From positions 20,189 through 84,188 of the forward strand of contig PXRM01000036.1 in assembly GCA_003020985.1 (NCBI GenBank): a DNA stretch of 64,000 nucleotides, read 5' to 3'. The notes beneath the pieces are model-generated. The model saw nothing but the letters and a program-made list of their open reading frames with translations, made no database searches and was not told where the DNA came from. Numbering within the stretch: position 1 is the first letter of the stretch; each line of letters opens with the position of its first letter. Source of the DNA: Halobacteriales archaeon QS_4_70_19. Its GTDB lineage: Archaea > Halobacteriota > Halobacteria > Halobacteriales > Haloarculaceae. Made by a program: the position numbers and the translations under genes. This document shows positions 18,181-25,873 of this stretch, piece by piece.

Positions 18181-18831
18181 CTATCCACAGTAGGGACCGC
18201 AGTCAGTGGTGCAGGTTCGATCAAGCGTCTCGCAGTCCGTGCTTCCGTCAGGGTTCTGGCAGCACCGTTTTTCCGTCTCGTACCGCCCGTCACAGTTCGG
18301 TTCACACTCAGGTGTTGGAGCCTTACAGATACAGTAGTCCTCGCAGGTGGTCTCGCGATAGCAGGGTCGGAACAGAGTCCTGTCGAGAGAGCCGGATTCG
18401 ACCTCGTACCGGTAGCTCTCCGATTCGGTATCCTGATAGATAAAAACGTCATCAGCCTGTGGGAGCACGTGAAGACGAAGCGTCACCGCGGCTGTCTCCC
18501 TCTCGGCGACGATGTGCGCTGTTGGGACGCCGTCGTGGAGGTCCGGGAATGATTTGATGTCATCGAATCCGTCGACGTTCGCGGGGACGTCGATCCCTTT
18601 CGCCGCTAGCTTCTCCCGAATCGGCCCGCCGTACTCCTTAAGTGCTCGACTGATTGCCTCGGGTCTGTTGAACGCAGCGGCCGCGCTCTTCATTTCGCGT
18701 GCGGTTTCCCGCGCACTCTTCTCATCGGACCCAGCAGCTGCAGAGCCCGAGATAGCTGCCAACCCCAGTGAACCAGCACCGACACTTTTCAACACTGATC
18801 GACGGTCGATTTTATCTCTTCTGTCTCTCAC
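18181..18831 (-). CDS. Tat-exported protein with a 12-cysteine C-terminal domain
   Basis: 216 residues from GTG 18831. Residues 8-35 are a Tat signal (DRRSVLKSVGAGSLGLAAISGSAAAG). A middle domain (about 35-150) has helices, then strands (VPTAHIVAERETAAVTLRLHVLP). The last 60 residues hold 12 cysteines, including a CC pair, and short Pro/Asp/Thr loops ending DCGPYCG. That pattern suggests six disulfides or a metal cluster in a protease-resistant knot. Signal, N-domain and Cys-rich tail recall the layout of the halocin C8 precursor, but the cysteine spacing does not match it as far as I can recall. TATA-like GAAAATATTC lies just upstream, so the message may be leaderless. Not a family I recognise. 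Confidence 0.8.
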   Translation of the reverse strand: MRDRRDKIDRRSVLKSVGAGSLGLAAISGSAAAGSDEKSARETAREMKSAAAAFNRPEAISRALKEYGGPIREKLAAKGIDVPANVDGFDDIKSFPDLHDGVPTAHIVAERETAAVTLRLHVLPQADDVFIYQDTESESYRYEVESGSLDRTLFRPCYRETTCEDYCICKAPTPECEPNCDGRYETEKRCCQNPDGSTDCETLDRTCTTDCGPYCG

Positions 18832-19333
18832 GGCGTGCAGAATATTTTCACCCTATTACATGTACATGATGCCGTAGATTAAGGGCATTTGAAGTGGAAG
18901 ATAGTATGTGTTTACCTCATAAACTGCAGTACGGCAAAGTTCTGGGGACGGCCGGATTCATCGCACAACGGCGTAGTGTCATCGGTGCCGACGCTGTCTG
19001 GTGATTTCCGTATTAGCCGCTCAGCGACCGCATTTATAATTACTATTTCGCCCCTAATTTCGGACGTTTCAGGGGCTTGAGGAGGGCCTCCGTGGGGATA
19101 AACACATACGAAGTGGAAAAGTGAATAAAATACGAATCGTAAGTGGACCTTACTGTGATTCACTTTTCAGCCCGAAGGAAGAGGAAGCCGTGACTGTCCC
19201 GGGGAAGCCATTGAAGCACATAGCCAAGACGGGAGGAGCGAAACTAGTGTCGGATTATGGACCAGAGGGTCAGGGATAGAATCAACGATCAATGGACCAC
19301 CTCGAATCGCTTCGAACGGGAGATGTACCGGAG
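18832..19333. other. AT-rich gene-free tract with repeats
   Basis: About 500 bp with markedly lower GC than the rest of the window and no convincing gene. It contains an 11-bp inverted repeat (gaaaagtgaat at 19117-19127 against 19158-19168, 30-bp loop). The word aagtgga occurs three times (18892, 19112, 19141). The left end must hold the promoter of the Tat protein. It could be a small non-autonomous element or a scar of acquisition. Confidence 0.5.
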
Positions 19334-20782
19334 CTAGTCCCAGTTCTCGGGCCAGACGCCCGCCGCGCGCATCCCCGGCTCCGCGCCGGCGTCCCGGAGT
19401 GTGACCGCGATCTCTGCCGGGTCCCGCCGGGGCAGTCCGCACCGGGTCAGCGCGCCGACGAGCAGCGCCGTCAGGACCGCGTGGCTCCGGAGGTCGCGCC
19501 GGTCGACCTTGTCCCGCGTGTCGGCGCGCGTGTGGGTGTAACCGCGGCCGCGCGACCCGCCGCCGGGCCCCTCGCCCCCCGAGGGTGGGCGGCTGTGGAG
19601 CTGGAGCGCGGGCACGCCCGCCCGGAGGAACGGCCAGTGGTCGCTGTAGGGATGTGGCGTCCGCCCGACGTGCAGCGGGGCGCCGACGTCGTCGGTCACG
19701 CTCCTGGCGAGATTCCCGACGGGCTCCGAGCCGTGGGTGAACGCCCGGAGGTCCCGCGCCCGGCCGGCGCCGTCGACGTTGCAGACCGCGTGGACGCTGT
19801 CGAGACCAACCGCGGCGTCGAGCCGGTCGGCCAGCGCCTCGGCCCCGAGCAGCCCGGTCTCCTCGCAGCCGACGGCCGCGACGGTCACGCCGCGGCCGAG
19901 TCCGGGGTCGGCCGCGTCGGGGTCGGCGGCGAGGCCAGCGAGCAGTCGTGCCGCCGTGACCGCGACCGTCAGCCCGGCGCCGTTGTCGAGCGCGCCCTCC
20001 GCGACGTCGTGGGCGTCGAGGTGGGCGACGAGAACGACCCGTTCGTCGGTGTCGGGCCCGAGGTGGGTGACGACGTTCCGGCTCTCGCCCGGGGCCGTGG
20101 TCGCCTCGACGTCGAGCCGCGCGGTGGCGTCGGCGCTCCCGCCGGCGTAGTCGGCCAGCCAGGCGCCCGTCTCCCGCGAGACGCCGACGCCCGGAACCGA
20201 CGCCGCGCCGCCCGCCCCGCGCTCCACGTCGCTGGGTTTCCCGCCGAACCGGAGCGACCCCGTCGGCGGGAGCTGTCCGGGGACGTGGTTAGTGAACACG
20301 AAGGCGGCGGCGCCCGCCTCGACGACGTGACCGTACTTCTCCATCCGGTGGACGAACCGTTCGGACTCGGGGCTGTCGGTGCGAGCGACGGCGACCGCGC
20401 CGTCGAGGTCGGCCCCGTCGATCTCCGCCCCGGTGCCGTAGCCCACGTCGACCAGCGGGGCCTCGACCGTCCCTCCGGGCGAGTACGGCAGCGCGACGGA
20501 CTCGAAGGTGCGCTCGACGGTCCCGTCCGGGCGTTCGACCGCGACCGCGAGGTCGGTGTGTCCGCGCTCCCACCGCTCGATAGGGAACTCGTGGACGCTG
20601 GCATCGCCGGGGAGCGCCTCCCGCACGAGGTCGGCAGCCCGTCGCTCGCCCGGGGAGCCGCCGAGTCGGTCGGGGATCTCCGCGATGTGGGTGAGGAAGT
20701 GCCACGGGAACGGGTCGGCGAACGCCCGGCCCGCGAGGTCGCGGGTCCGTGGGTCCGGGTCGGCGGTATCGGTGTCGAACAT
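19334..20782 (-). CDS. M28 family zinc aminopeptidase with PA-like insert
   Basis: 482 residues from ATG 20782 (MFDTDTADPD). Zinc ligands follow the M28 pattern: VVLVAHLDAHD, the Asp of ALDNGAG, the catalytic Glu pair in GCEETGLLGA, the Asp of CNVDGAG and the His of PYSDHWPF. Residues about 100-230 (LVDVGYGTGAEIDGADLDGAVAVARTD, AAAFVFTNHVPGQ) look like the protease-associated lid domain. No signal peptide is evident, so it is probably cytoplasmic and trims peptides. An inverted repeat and AT-rich promoter DNA lie upstream (20902-20968). Confidence 0.88.
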   Translation of the reverse strand: MFDTDTADPDPRTRDLAGRAFADPFPWHFLTHIAEIPDRLGGSPGERRAADLVREALPGDASVHEFPIERWERGHTDLAVAVERPDGTVERTFESVALPYSPGGTVEAPLVDVGYGTGAEIDGADLDGAVAVARTDSPESERFVHRMEKYGHVVEAGAAAFVFTNHVPGQLPPTGSLRFGGKPSDVERGAGGAASVPGVGVSRETGAWLADYAGGSADATARLDVEATTAPGESRNVVTHLGPDTDERVVLVAHLDAHDVAEGALDNGAGLTVAVTAARLLAGLAADPDAADPGLGRGVTVAAVGCEETGLLGAEALADRLDAAVGLDSVHAVCNVDGAGRARDLRAFTHGSEPVGNLARSVTDDVGAPLHVGRTPHPYSDHWPFLRAGVPALQLHSRPPSGGEGPGGGSRGRGYTHTRADTRDKVDRRDLRSHAVLTALLVGALTRCGLPRRDPAEIAVTLRDAGAEPGMRAAGVWPENWD

Positions 20783-20901
20783 GCGCCGGCTGTGGGCGGC
20801 GCCGGGCAAAGGTCCCGGGTCCGTCGGGTGACCGTCTCGGGTCGAACGGGGGACGCCTGGCTCCGACGGAGAGAGTTGGACAGTAGTTCCTCGTTTCTCG
20901 C

Positions 20902-20946
20902 TTCTACGCCGTATATTTGCACGTATATGCGACTATCGGCGTAGAA
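20902..20946. repeat. 10-bp inverted repeat with AT-rich loop
   Basis: ttctacgccg (20902-20911) is the exact reverse complement of 20937-20946. The 25-bp loop contains two cgtatat words and a TATA-like element. It lies between the aceA stop (20985) and the M28 start (20782). It could be an operator around the peptidase promoter or a hairpin at the end of the aceA transcript. Confidence 0.45.
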
Positions 20947-20984
20947 AGCAGATTCGGAGAAATATACCGCAGTTTACGACCGTA

Positions 20985-22052
20985 TCAGTCGTCGTCGTTC
21001 GAGGTCAGCGGGTCCGACTCCTCCTCGGTGAAGCCGGCGGACTCCTCCATCCGCTCCTTGGCCTCGGGGTCGAACTGCGCCTCGATGTCCTGGAACCGGG
21101 AGACGAACGAGAGTTCGTGGTGGCTCTCGGTCTCGTGGCCGAGGTAGCGACCCTCGAGGTCGAACTGCGCCTCCTCGTCGTTCTCGGCGATCGACTTCAT
21201 GTCCTCGTAGACCGCGTGCGCACCGCTGTGCAGGGCGTAGAGGGTGATGAAGATGTACTGGTAGCCGAGGTCACCCAGCTCCTGGAACGTGAGGGCGTCC
21301 TCCTCCTCGGACCACGCGAAGGAGCTGGAGTAGTTGAAGGCCATCTTGAGGTCCGGGTGGGTCTCGTGGATGGTCTCGGCGTACTCGACGGCGTCCTCGC
21401 GGGACGGGTCCGGCATCTCGGGCCAGACCAGGTCGACGCCGGCGTCGGCGTACATCCGGCCGCGCTCGAGGTGCTCCTCCCAGTCACCGTTGGCGGAGCC
21501 GTAGGCGTCCGTCCGAGCGATGACGATGGTGTCCTCGTCCTGCTTCGCGTCGACGGCGGCCTCGAACCGGGCCTTCGCCTCGTCGCGCGGGACGATCTTC
21601 TTGCCGGCGATGTGGCCACAGCGCTTGGGCGTCGTCTGGTCCTCGATGTGGACTGCGGCGACGCCGGCCTTCTCGTACTCGCGCACGGCGCGGCGGACGT
21701 TGTGGATGCCACCGTAGCCGGTGTCACAGTCGGCGACGACCGGCAGGTTGGTCGCCTCGACGATGCGCTTTGCGTTCTCGACCATCTCGGTCATCGTGAC
21801 CATCTCGAGGTCCGGGAAGCCGAACTGGCCCAGGACCGTCGAGTAGCCCGACATGTACGCGGCGTCGAGCCCGGCCATCTCCGCCAGGCGCGCGTCGAGC
21901 GCGTGGTAGAGACCGGGAGCGAACGTGAAGTCCTGCTCCTCGAACTTCTGGCGAAGCTCGCGGGCGGCGCTGTTGTCGACCTCTCGAACGATGGATTCCG
22001 TGTTCTGGACGCGGCTCGCGACCTCGTCCTTGCCGTCGTTGTCGTGTGCCAT
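20985..22052 (-). CDS. aceA: isocitrate lyase (PEP-mutase/ICL superfamily, haloarchaeal type)
   Basis: 355 residues. It cleaves isocitrate to succinate and glyoxylate, the first glyoxylate-bypass step. The catalytic cysteine lies in KRCGH (143-147); metal-binding DCDTGYGG is at 108-115, with HIEDQ just before the active site and ARTDAY after it. The length fits the short haloarchaeal form. The acidic Asp/Glu tail is typical. The usual partner malate synthase gene (aceB) is not adjacent in this window. Confidence 0.92.
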   Translation of the reverse strand: MAHDNDGKDEVASRVQNTESIVREVDNSAARELRQKFEEQDFTFAPGLYHALDARLAEMAGLDAAYMSGYSTVLGQFGFPDLEMVTMTEMVENAKRIVEATNLPVVADCDTGYGGIHNVRRAVREYEKAGVAAVHIEDQTTPKRCGHIAGKKIVPRDEAKARFEAAVDAKQDEDTIVIARTDAYGSANGDWEEHLERGRMYADAGVDLVWPEMPDPSREDAVEYAETIHETHPDLKMAFNYSSSFAWSEEEDALTFQELGDLGYQYIFITLYALHSGAHAVYEDMKSIAENDEEAQFDLEGRYLGHETESHHELSFVSRFQDIEAQFDPEAKERMEESAGFTEEESDPLTSNDDD

Positions 22053-22108
22053 TGGTTGTCTGAGCGGGCGAACTGCCCGTGCTCTGCCCCATCGTGGACC
22101 GAGGGCGG

Positions 22109-22130
22109 ATAAAACCCTTATGAATTATAA
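22109..22130 (-). promoter_or_regulatory. aceA promoter
   Basis: Read on the minus strand the sequence is TTATAATTCATAAGGGTTTTATCC. The TTTTAT box (plus-strand ataaaa, 22109-22114) would put transcription near 22085, leaving a leader of about 30 nt before aceA. The neighbouring AT-rich TTATAATTCATAA is a second candidate. It stands out from the GC-rich surroundings. Confidence 0.55.
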
Positions 22131-22264
22131 TGGTAATATCGTCTAAGGAGTACCGCCGCGCTAGGTGCGACTAACGAATATAAGGGATTGGCATCCTCTA
22201 ACGAACCGCGGAGGGCCGACGTGTATCCCCGCCGACAGGCGCCGACACGCCCGGATTCGACGTC

Positions 22265-23560
22265 TCAGACGAAGTCGTCGTACGTCGGCCGCTCGCGCTC
22301 GCCGGGGAACTCGTCGAACGGCGCGGTCGTCTCGTCGCCGCTCGCCATGTCCTTGACCGTCACGTTCCCCTCCTCCAGGTCGCGCTCGCCGACGACGACC
22401 ACCGTCTCGGCGTTGACGGAGTCGGCGTACGAGAGCTGCGACCCGAAGCCCCGATCGTTGAGGTCCGTCTCGACGACGTGTCCGCGCTCGCGGAGGTCCC
22501 GCGCCACGCAAAGTGCCTCCGGCCGGGTGTCACCCACCGAGAGGACGTAGTAGTCCGTCGAGACGGCCTCGTCCGGGTAGACGCCCGCCCGCTGGCACAG
22601 CAGGTGGAGCGTGGCGTGGCCGGGCGCGACGCCGACGGCGGGGGTGGGCTGCCCGCCGAACGACTCGATGAGGTCGTCGTAGCGCCCCCCGCCGAACACC
22701 GACCGGGAGACCTCGCCGGTGGAGTCGAAGCACTCGAAGACGACGCCGGTGTAGTAGTCCAGCCCGCGTGCGGTCGACAGCGACACGTCGCAGAACTCGC
22801 GGACGCCGAAGTCATCGGCGGCGTCCAGCACCGCGCGCAGGTTGTCGACGGCCGCGTTCACGCTCTCGTTCCCGGCCTCGGCGACGGCCTCCAGGTCGTC
22901 GCCCGCGACGAGGTCGTCGAACGACTCGGCGTCGGCCCGCGAGAGGCCCGCCTCCGCGAGGAGTCCCAGGTACTCTCCGTAGTCGACCTTCGCGCGCTTG
23001 TCGACCGCGCGGATGGCTTCGCGCGCGTCCACCTCGGGCTCGAACGACTCGATGAGGTTGCCGAGGATGTCGCGGTGGGAGACGCGGAACTCGAAGTCCT
23101 CGCCGGTCAGGCCGAGTTCCGTGAGCGCGTCGGCGGCGAAGGCGAGCACCTCGGCGTCGGCGACCGGCTCGTCCGTTCCGAAGACGTCGACGTTGGTCTG
23201 GTGGAACTCGCGGTAGCGCCCCTGCTGGACCGCCTCGTAGCGCCAGAACGGCCGCGTGGAGAACCACTTGATGGGCTTCGAGAGCTCCTGCCCTCGGTCG
23301 ACGACCATCCGCGCGACCGTCGGCGTCAGCTCCGGCGCGAGCGTGACGTGGCGCCCGCCCCGGTCCTCGAAGGCGTACAGCTCGTCGACGATGTCGTCGC
23401 CGGACTTCTCCGTCCACATCTCGGCGGACTCGAGTCGGGGGGTGTCGATCTCTCGGAAGCCGTACCGGCGCGCCACGTCCTCGACGGTGTCGATGGTGGC
23501 CCGCCGGGCGGCCATCTCCGCGGGGAAGAAGTCGCGGAAGCCCTTCAGACGCTCGTACAT
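22265..23560 (-). CDS. hisS: histidyl-tRNA synthetase
   Basis: 431 residues, standard. Class II features: start MYERLKGFRDFFP (motif KGFRDF), motif 2 FSTRPFWRYEAVQQGRYREFHQ, histidine-specific RGLDYYTG and motif 3 FGGGRYDDLIESFGG. The anticodon-binding domain occupies about residues 335-431. It charges tRNA-His. It lies upstream of aceA in the same direction, but with 212 bp between them that contain a separate promoter. Confidence 0.97.
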   Translation of the reverse strand: MYERLKGFRDFFPAEMAARRATIDTVEDVARRYGFREIDTPRLESAEMWTEKSGDDIVDELYAFEDRGGRHVTLAPELTPTVARMVVDRGQELSKPIKWFSTRPFWRYEAVQQGRYREFHQTNVDVFGTDEPVADAEVLAFAADALTELGLTGEDFEFRVSHRDILGNLIESFEPEVDAREAIRAVDKRAKVDYGEYLGLLAEAGLSRADAESFDDLVAGDDLEAVAEAGNESVNAAVDNLRAVLDAADDFGVREFCDVSLSTARGLDYYTGVVFECFDSTGEVSRSVFGGGRYDDLIESFGGQPTPAVGVAPGHATLHLLCQRAGVYPDEAVSTDYYVLSVGDTRPEALCVARDLRERGHVVETDLNDRGFGSQLSYADSVNAETVVVVGERDLEEGNVTVKDMASGDETTAPFDEFPGERERPTYDDFV

Positions 23561-23614
23561 AGCGGCGGTTCGCCGGGCGCGGGTTGAAAGGTTACGGTCG
23601 GCGCAGGACCCGAC

Positions 23615-24607
23615 TCAGTACGACCGCTCGGCGACCACCGTCCCCGAGTCGTCTCGGACGGTGACCGTGTCGCCGCCGTTGTTCCAGACGGCGCCCTCGC
23701 GGCCCCAGTGGACGTCGGTCACGGTGTCGCTCCCGCTGCCGGTGTGGAGCGTCACGCGCTCGCCGGCCGCCAGCGTGAACTCGCCGAACGTGTACGTCTT
23801 GCCGGCCTCGTCGGTGACGGTCCAGCCCGACAGGTCGAGGTCGCCGTCGCCCGTGTTCTCCAGGACGACGTACTCGTCGTCGAGGTTCTCGTTGTCGTTC
23901 CCCTCGGCGTCGGCGTTGATCGTCGCGACCCGGAGCCGGCCGTCCGTGGATCCGCCGTCGGCAGTCACCGTGGCGGTCCCCGTCGGCGGATTCCCGGTGG
24001 CACACTCCCAGAGCCCCTCGCCCGACTCGCGGGCCGTCGACTCGGCGTCCTCGAACGGCTCGCGCGCGGTGAACCCCGACTCGTACACCCGGGCGTAGCC
24101 GCCCGTGACGAGGCCGTAGTTGAACTGCGAGCCGTCGTGGACCACGTAGGCGAGCAGCCGGTCGTAGTAGCCCCGGCGCCCCTCGTTCGCGTCGAAGTGG
24201 AGCGTGACCTGCTCGCCCGTCAGCCGGTCCTTCGCGTGGGTGCTGGCGCGCTCGCCCCAGCGCCGGAGACACGACCGTCCGGCCTCCGTCTCCGGGACGC
24301 CCTCGAACTCGTCCGGCGTGTTCTCGCTGTGGACCTCCGGCGTGTCGACCCCGAGCAGCCGGACGGTGTCGGCGGTGCCGTTCTCGTACTCGACCGTCAG
24401 CGTGTCACCGTCGACGACGCGGGTCACGGTCACCGCGACACGACCGGCCGTCTCGGCTCCCTGGAGGTCGGCGTCCCCGGCGCCACCGTCGGCCGCACCG
24501 TCCGTGCCGTCGCCCGCCCCGTCACCGGGGCCCGCGGGCGCGGCACTGCAACCGGCGGTCACCAGGAGCGTCACGAGCAGCACCAGCAGGAGCCGGGACC
24601 GGTCCAT
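23615..24607 (-). CDS. secreted thermonuclease-like lipoprotein with lamin-tail domain
   Basis: 330 residues from ATG 24607. Signal and lipobox are LLVLLVTLLVTAGC, followed by a Gly/Asp/Ala linker. The staphylococcal-nuclease fold spans about 50-200: VVDGDTLTVEY, then VRLLGVDTPEV with the conserved Arg and Asp, HFDANEGRRGYYDRLLAYV with the catalytic Arg region, and NYGLVTGGYARV. The C-terminal part (about 225-330) is lamin-tail-like (DEYVVLENTGDGDLDLSGWTV; VWNNGGDTVTV). It probably degrades extracellular DNA or RNA at the cell surface. It is a single gene. Confidence 0.88.
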   Translation of the reverse strand: MDRSRLLLVLLVTLLVTAGCSAAPAGPGDGAGDGTDGAADGGAGDADLQGAETAGRVAVTVTRVVDGDTLTVEYENGTADTVRLLGVDTPEVHSENTPDEFEGVPETEAGRSCLRRWGERASTHAKDRLTGEQVTLHFDANEGRRGYYDRLLAYVVHDGSQFNYGLVTGGYARVYESGFTAREPFEDAESTARESGEGLWECATGNPPTGTATVTADGGSTDGRLRVATINADAEGNDNENLDDEYVVLENTGDGDLDLSGWTVTDEAGKTYTFGEFTLAAGERVTLHTGSGSDTVTDVHWGREGAVWNNGGDTVTVRDDSGTVVAERSY

Positions 24608-24738
24608 ACCGGCGGCTGGCGCGCCCGGGGCAAAGCCGTGATGGGTGCGCACACGACCGGGGGGCCGCCGGACGCGACCGCCGGACGGGACGACCGCCAC
24701 CCGGAGGATTATGTGCGTGGTACACGTACACACGGTCG

Positions 24739-25119
24739 ATGAGCGACGAGACAGAAGTGCGGGACGTCCTGCTGGAGCACTCCGACCAGCAGCCCGTCCG
24801 CAACGTCTTCCAGGCGATCACCGACGACGCCGAAGCCGACCTCGCGGACCACGTCGAGGCGATGCGCGCGACCGACGGCGACATCGCGCTTGTCGCCCGG
24901 GACGGCGCTGCGGACATCTACGCACGGTGGTCGGGGAGCCGCTTCGAACTGCTCACCGTCTGGCCCCCGTGGACCGTGACGGGCTACGACACGACCGACC
25001 GCTCCGGGCTGGAGGACCAGCTGACGGGGCTCGCCGGCCTCCGGCCCATGCCCCACGACGACACCCCCTTCGCCTCCCCGGAGACACTGACGAGCCTGCG
25101 CGGGCTGGTCTGGCCCTGA
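24739..25119 (+). CDS. haloarchaeal protein of unknown function
   Basis: 126 residues (MSDETEVRDVLLEHSD). Acidic, soluble, with one central strand-rich part (DIALVARDGAADIYARWSGSRFELLTVWPPW) and no membrane segment. A TATA-like gattatg at 24711-24717 lies about 25 nt before the ATG, so the message is probably leaderless. It is divergent from the nuclease gene. I do not recognise the family, but composition and codon bias look like a real haloarchaeal gene. Confidence 0.65.
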   Translation: MSDETEVRDVLLEHSDQQPVRNVFQAITDDAEADLADHVEAMRATDGDIALVARDGAADIYARWSGSRFELLTVWPPWTVTGYDTTDRSGLEDQLTGLAGLRPMPHDDTPFASPETLTSLRGLVWP

Positions 25120-25380
25120 GGCGCGGCCCGGGCGGCTACTCCTCCCGCTCGAAACCGGGTCGACGCGCTCCTGCTGTACGGCCAGCCCTGGCGAACGGAC
25201 CACCGGCTGTCCCCTCGAAGCCGGGAGGAAGCACCGGGGCCGCGGACGGCAGGTAGCTGGCGGCGGGGACCGCCGCCCCCTGGGGGCGGTAGCGGCGATC
25301 ATCGTCCCGACGATCGCCTGCCAGGCCGTGAATACGAGTAGTCCGAGCATCCAGGCGAGGGGGCCGGTGAGCACGCGCCA

Positions 25381-25746
25381 TCACGGTACACGTGCGGCAG
25401 TCACGTCCCGATGGCGACGTGCCAGCCGCCCGAACGGCGGGAAGGCACACAGCACTGCGAGCGACGGGCTCCCGGCCGCGACGTCGACCAGTCTGAGGAA
25501 ACAGAGGCCTGCAACACTGAATGGGCGGCGACTCCGGATTCCGCCGTGATCGCTGGGCGGCGATGCCCCCGCCCCTTCGCCGAGAAGCACGTCCTGCTCC
25601 GAAGCCACGGACCCGGCCCCGAGGGCGAACAGCGCGCCACGGAGCACGAGCAGTAGCAGTCGGCGGAAGGTGATGGTCGTCCGGACCGCGGGAACGAGCA
25701 GGGCGTCCGCGGCGTCCCTGACGCGGGTCGGCACGGGGCCTGTCAC
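25381..25746 (-). CDS. possible small membrane protein or decayed gene
   Basis: 121 residues from GTG 25746. Two hydrophobic segments are visible (TFRRLLLLVLRGALFALGAG and VAGLCFLRLVDVAAGSPSLAVLCAF). Just past its stop another frame reads VLTGPLAWMLGLLVF then TAWQAIVGTMIAA, a further membrane-like helix that is not joined to it. This suggests either a short gene or a membrane protein broken by a frameshift near 25380. The surrounding 25120-25380 holds nothing else convincing. Low confidence. Confidence 0.35.
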   Translation of the reverse strand: MTGPVPTRVRDAADALLVPAVRTTITFRRLLLLVLRGALFALGAGSVASEQDVLLGEGAGASPPSDHGGIRSRRPFSVAGLCFLRLVDVAAGSPSLAVLCAFPPFGRLARRHRDVTAARVP

Positions 25747-25873
25747 CGTCCGGTATCAAGATTCCGTCGGCCTGTCTCGGTCGAAGACGTGACTCCGCCG
25801 GGGAGAGTCCCCCGGTAACGGGCCACACACGTTCGGGAAGCCTTTTGCTTGGGCGGCTGTTACGCGTTCCCAT

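Noticed and set aside
18912..19163. Minus-strand 83-codon frame in the AT-rich tract
   Set aside because: Its composition is unlike haloarchaeal proteins, it lacks a promoter, and it overlaps the repeats.
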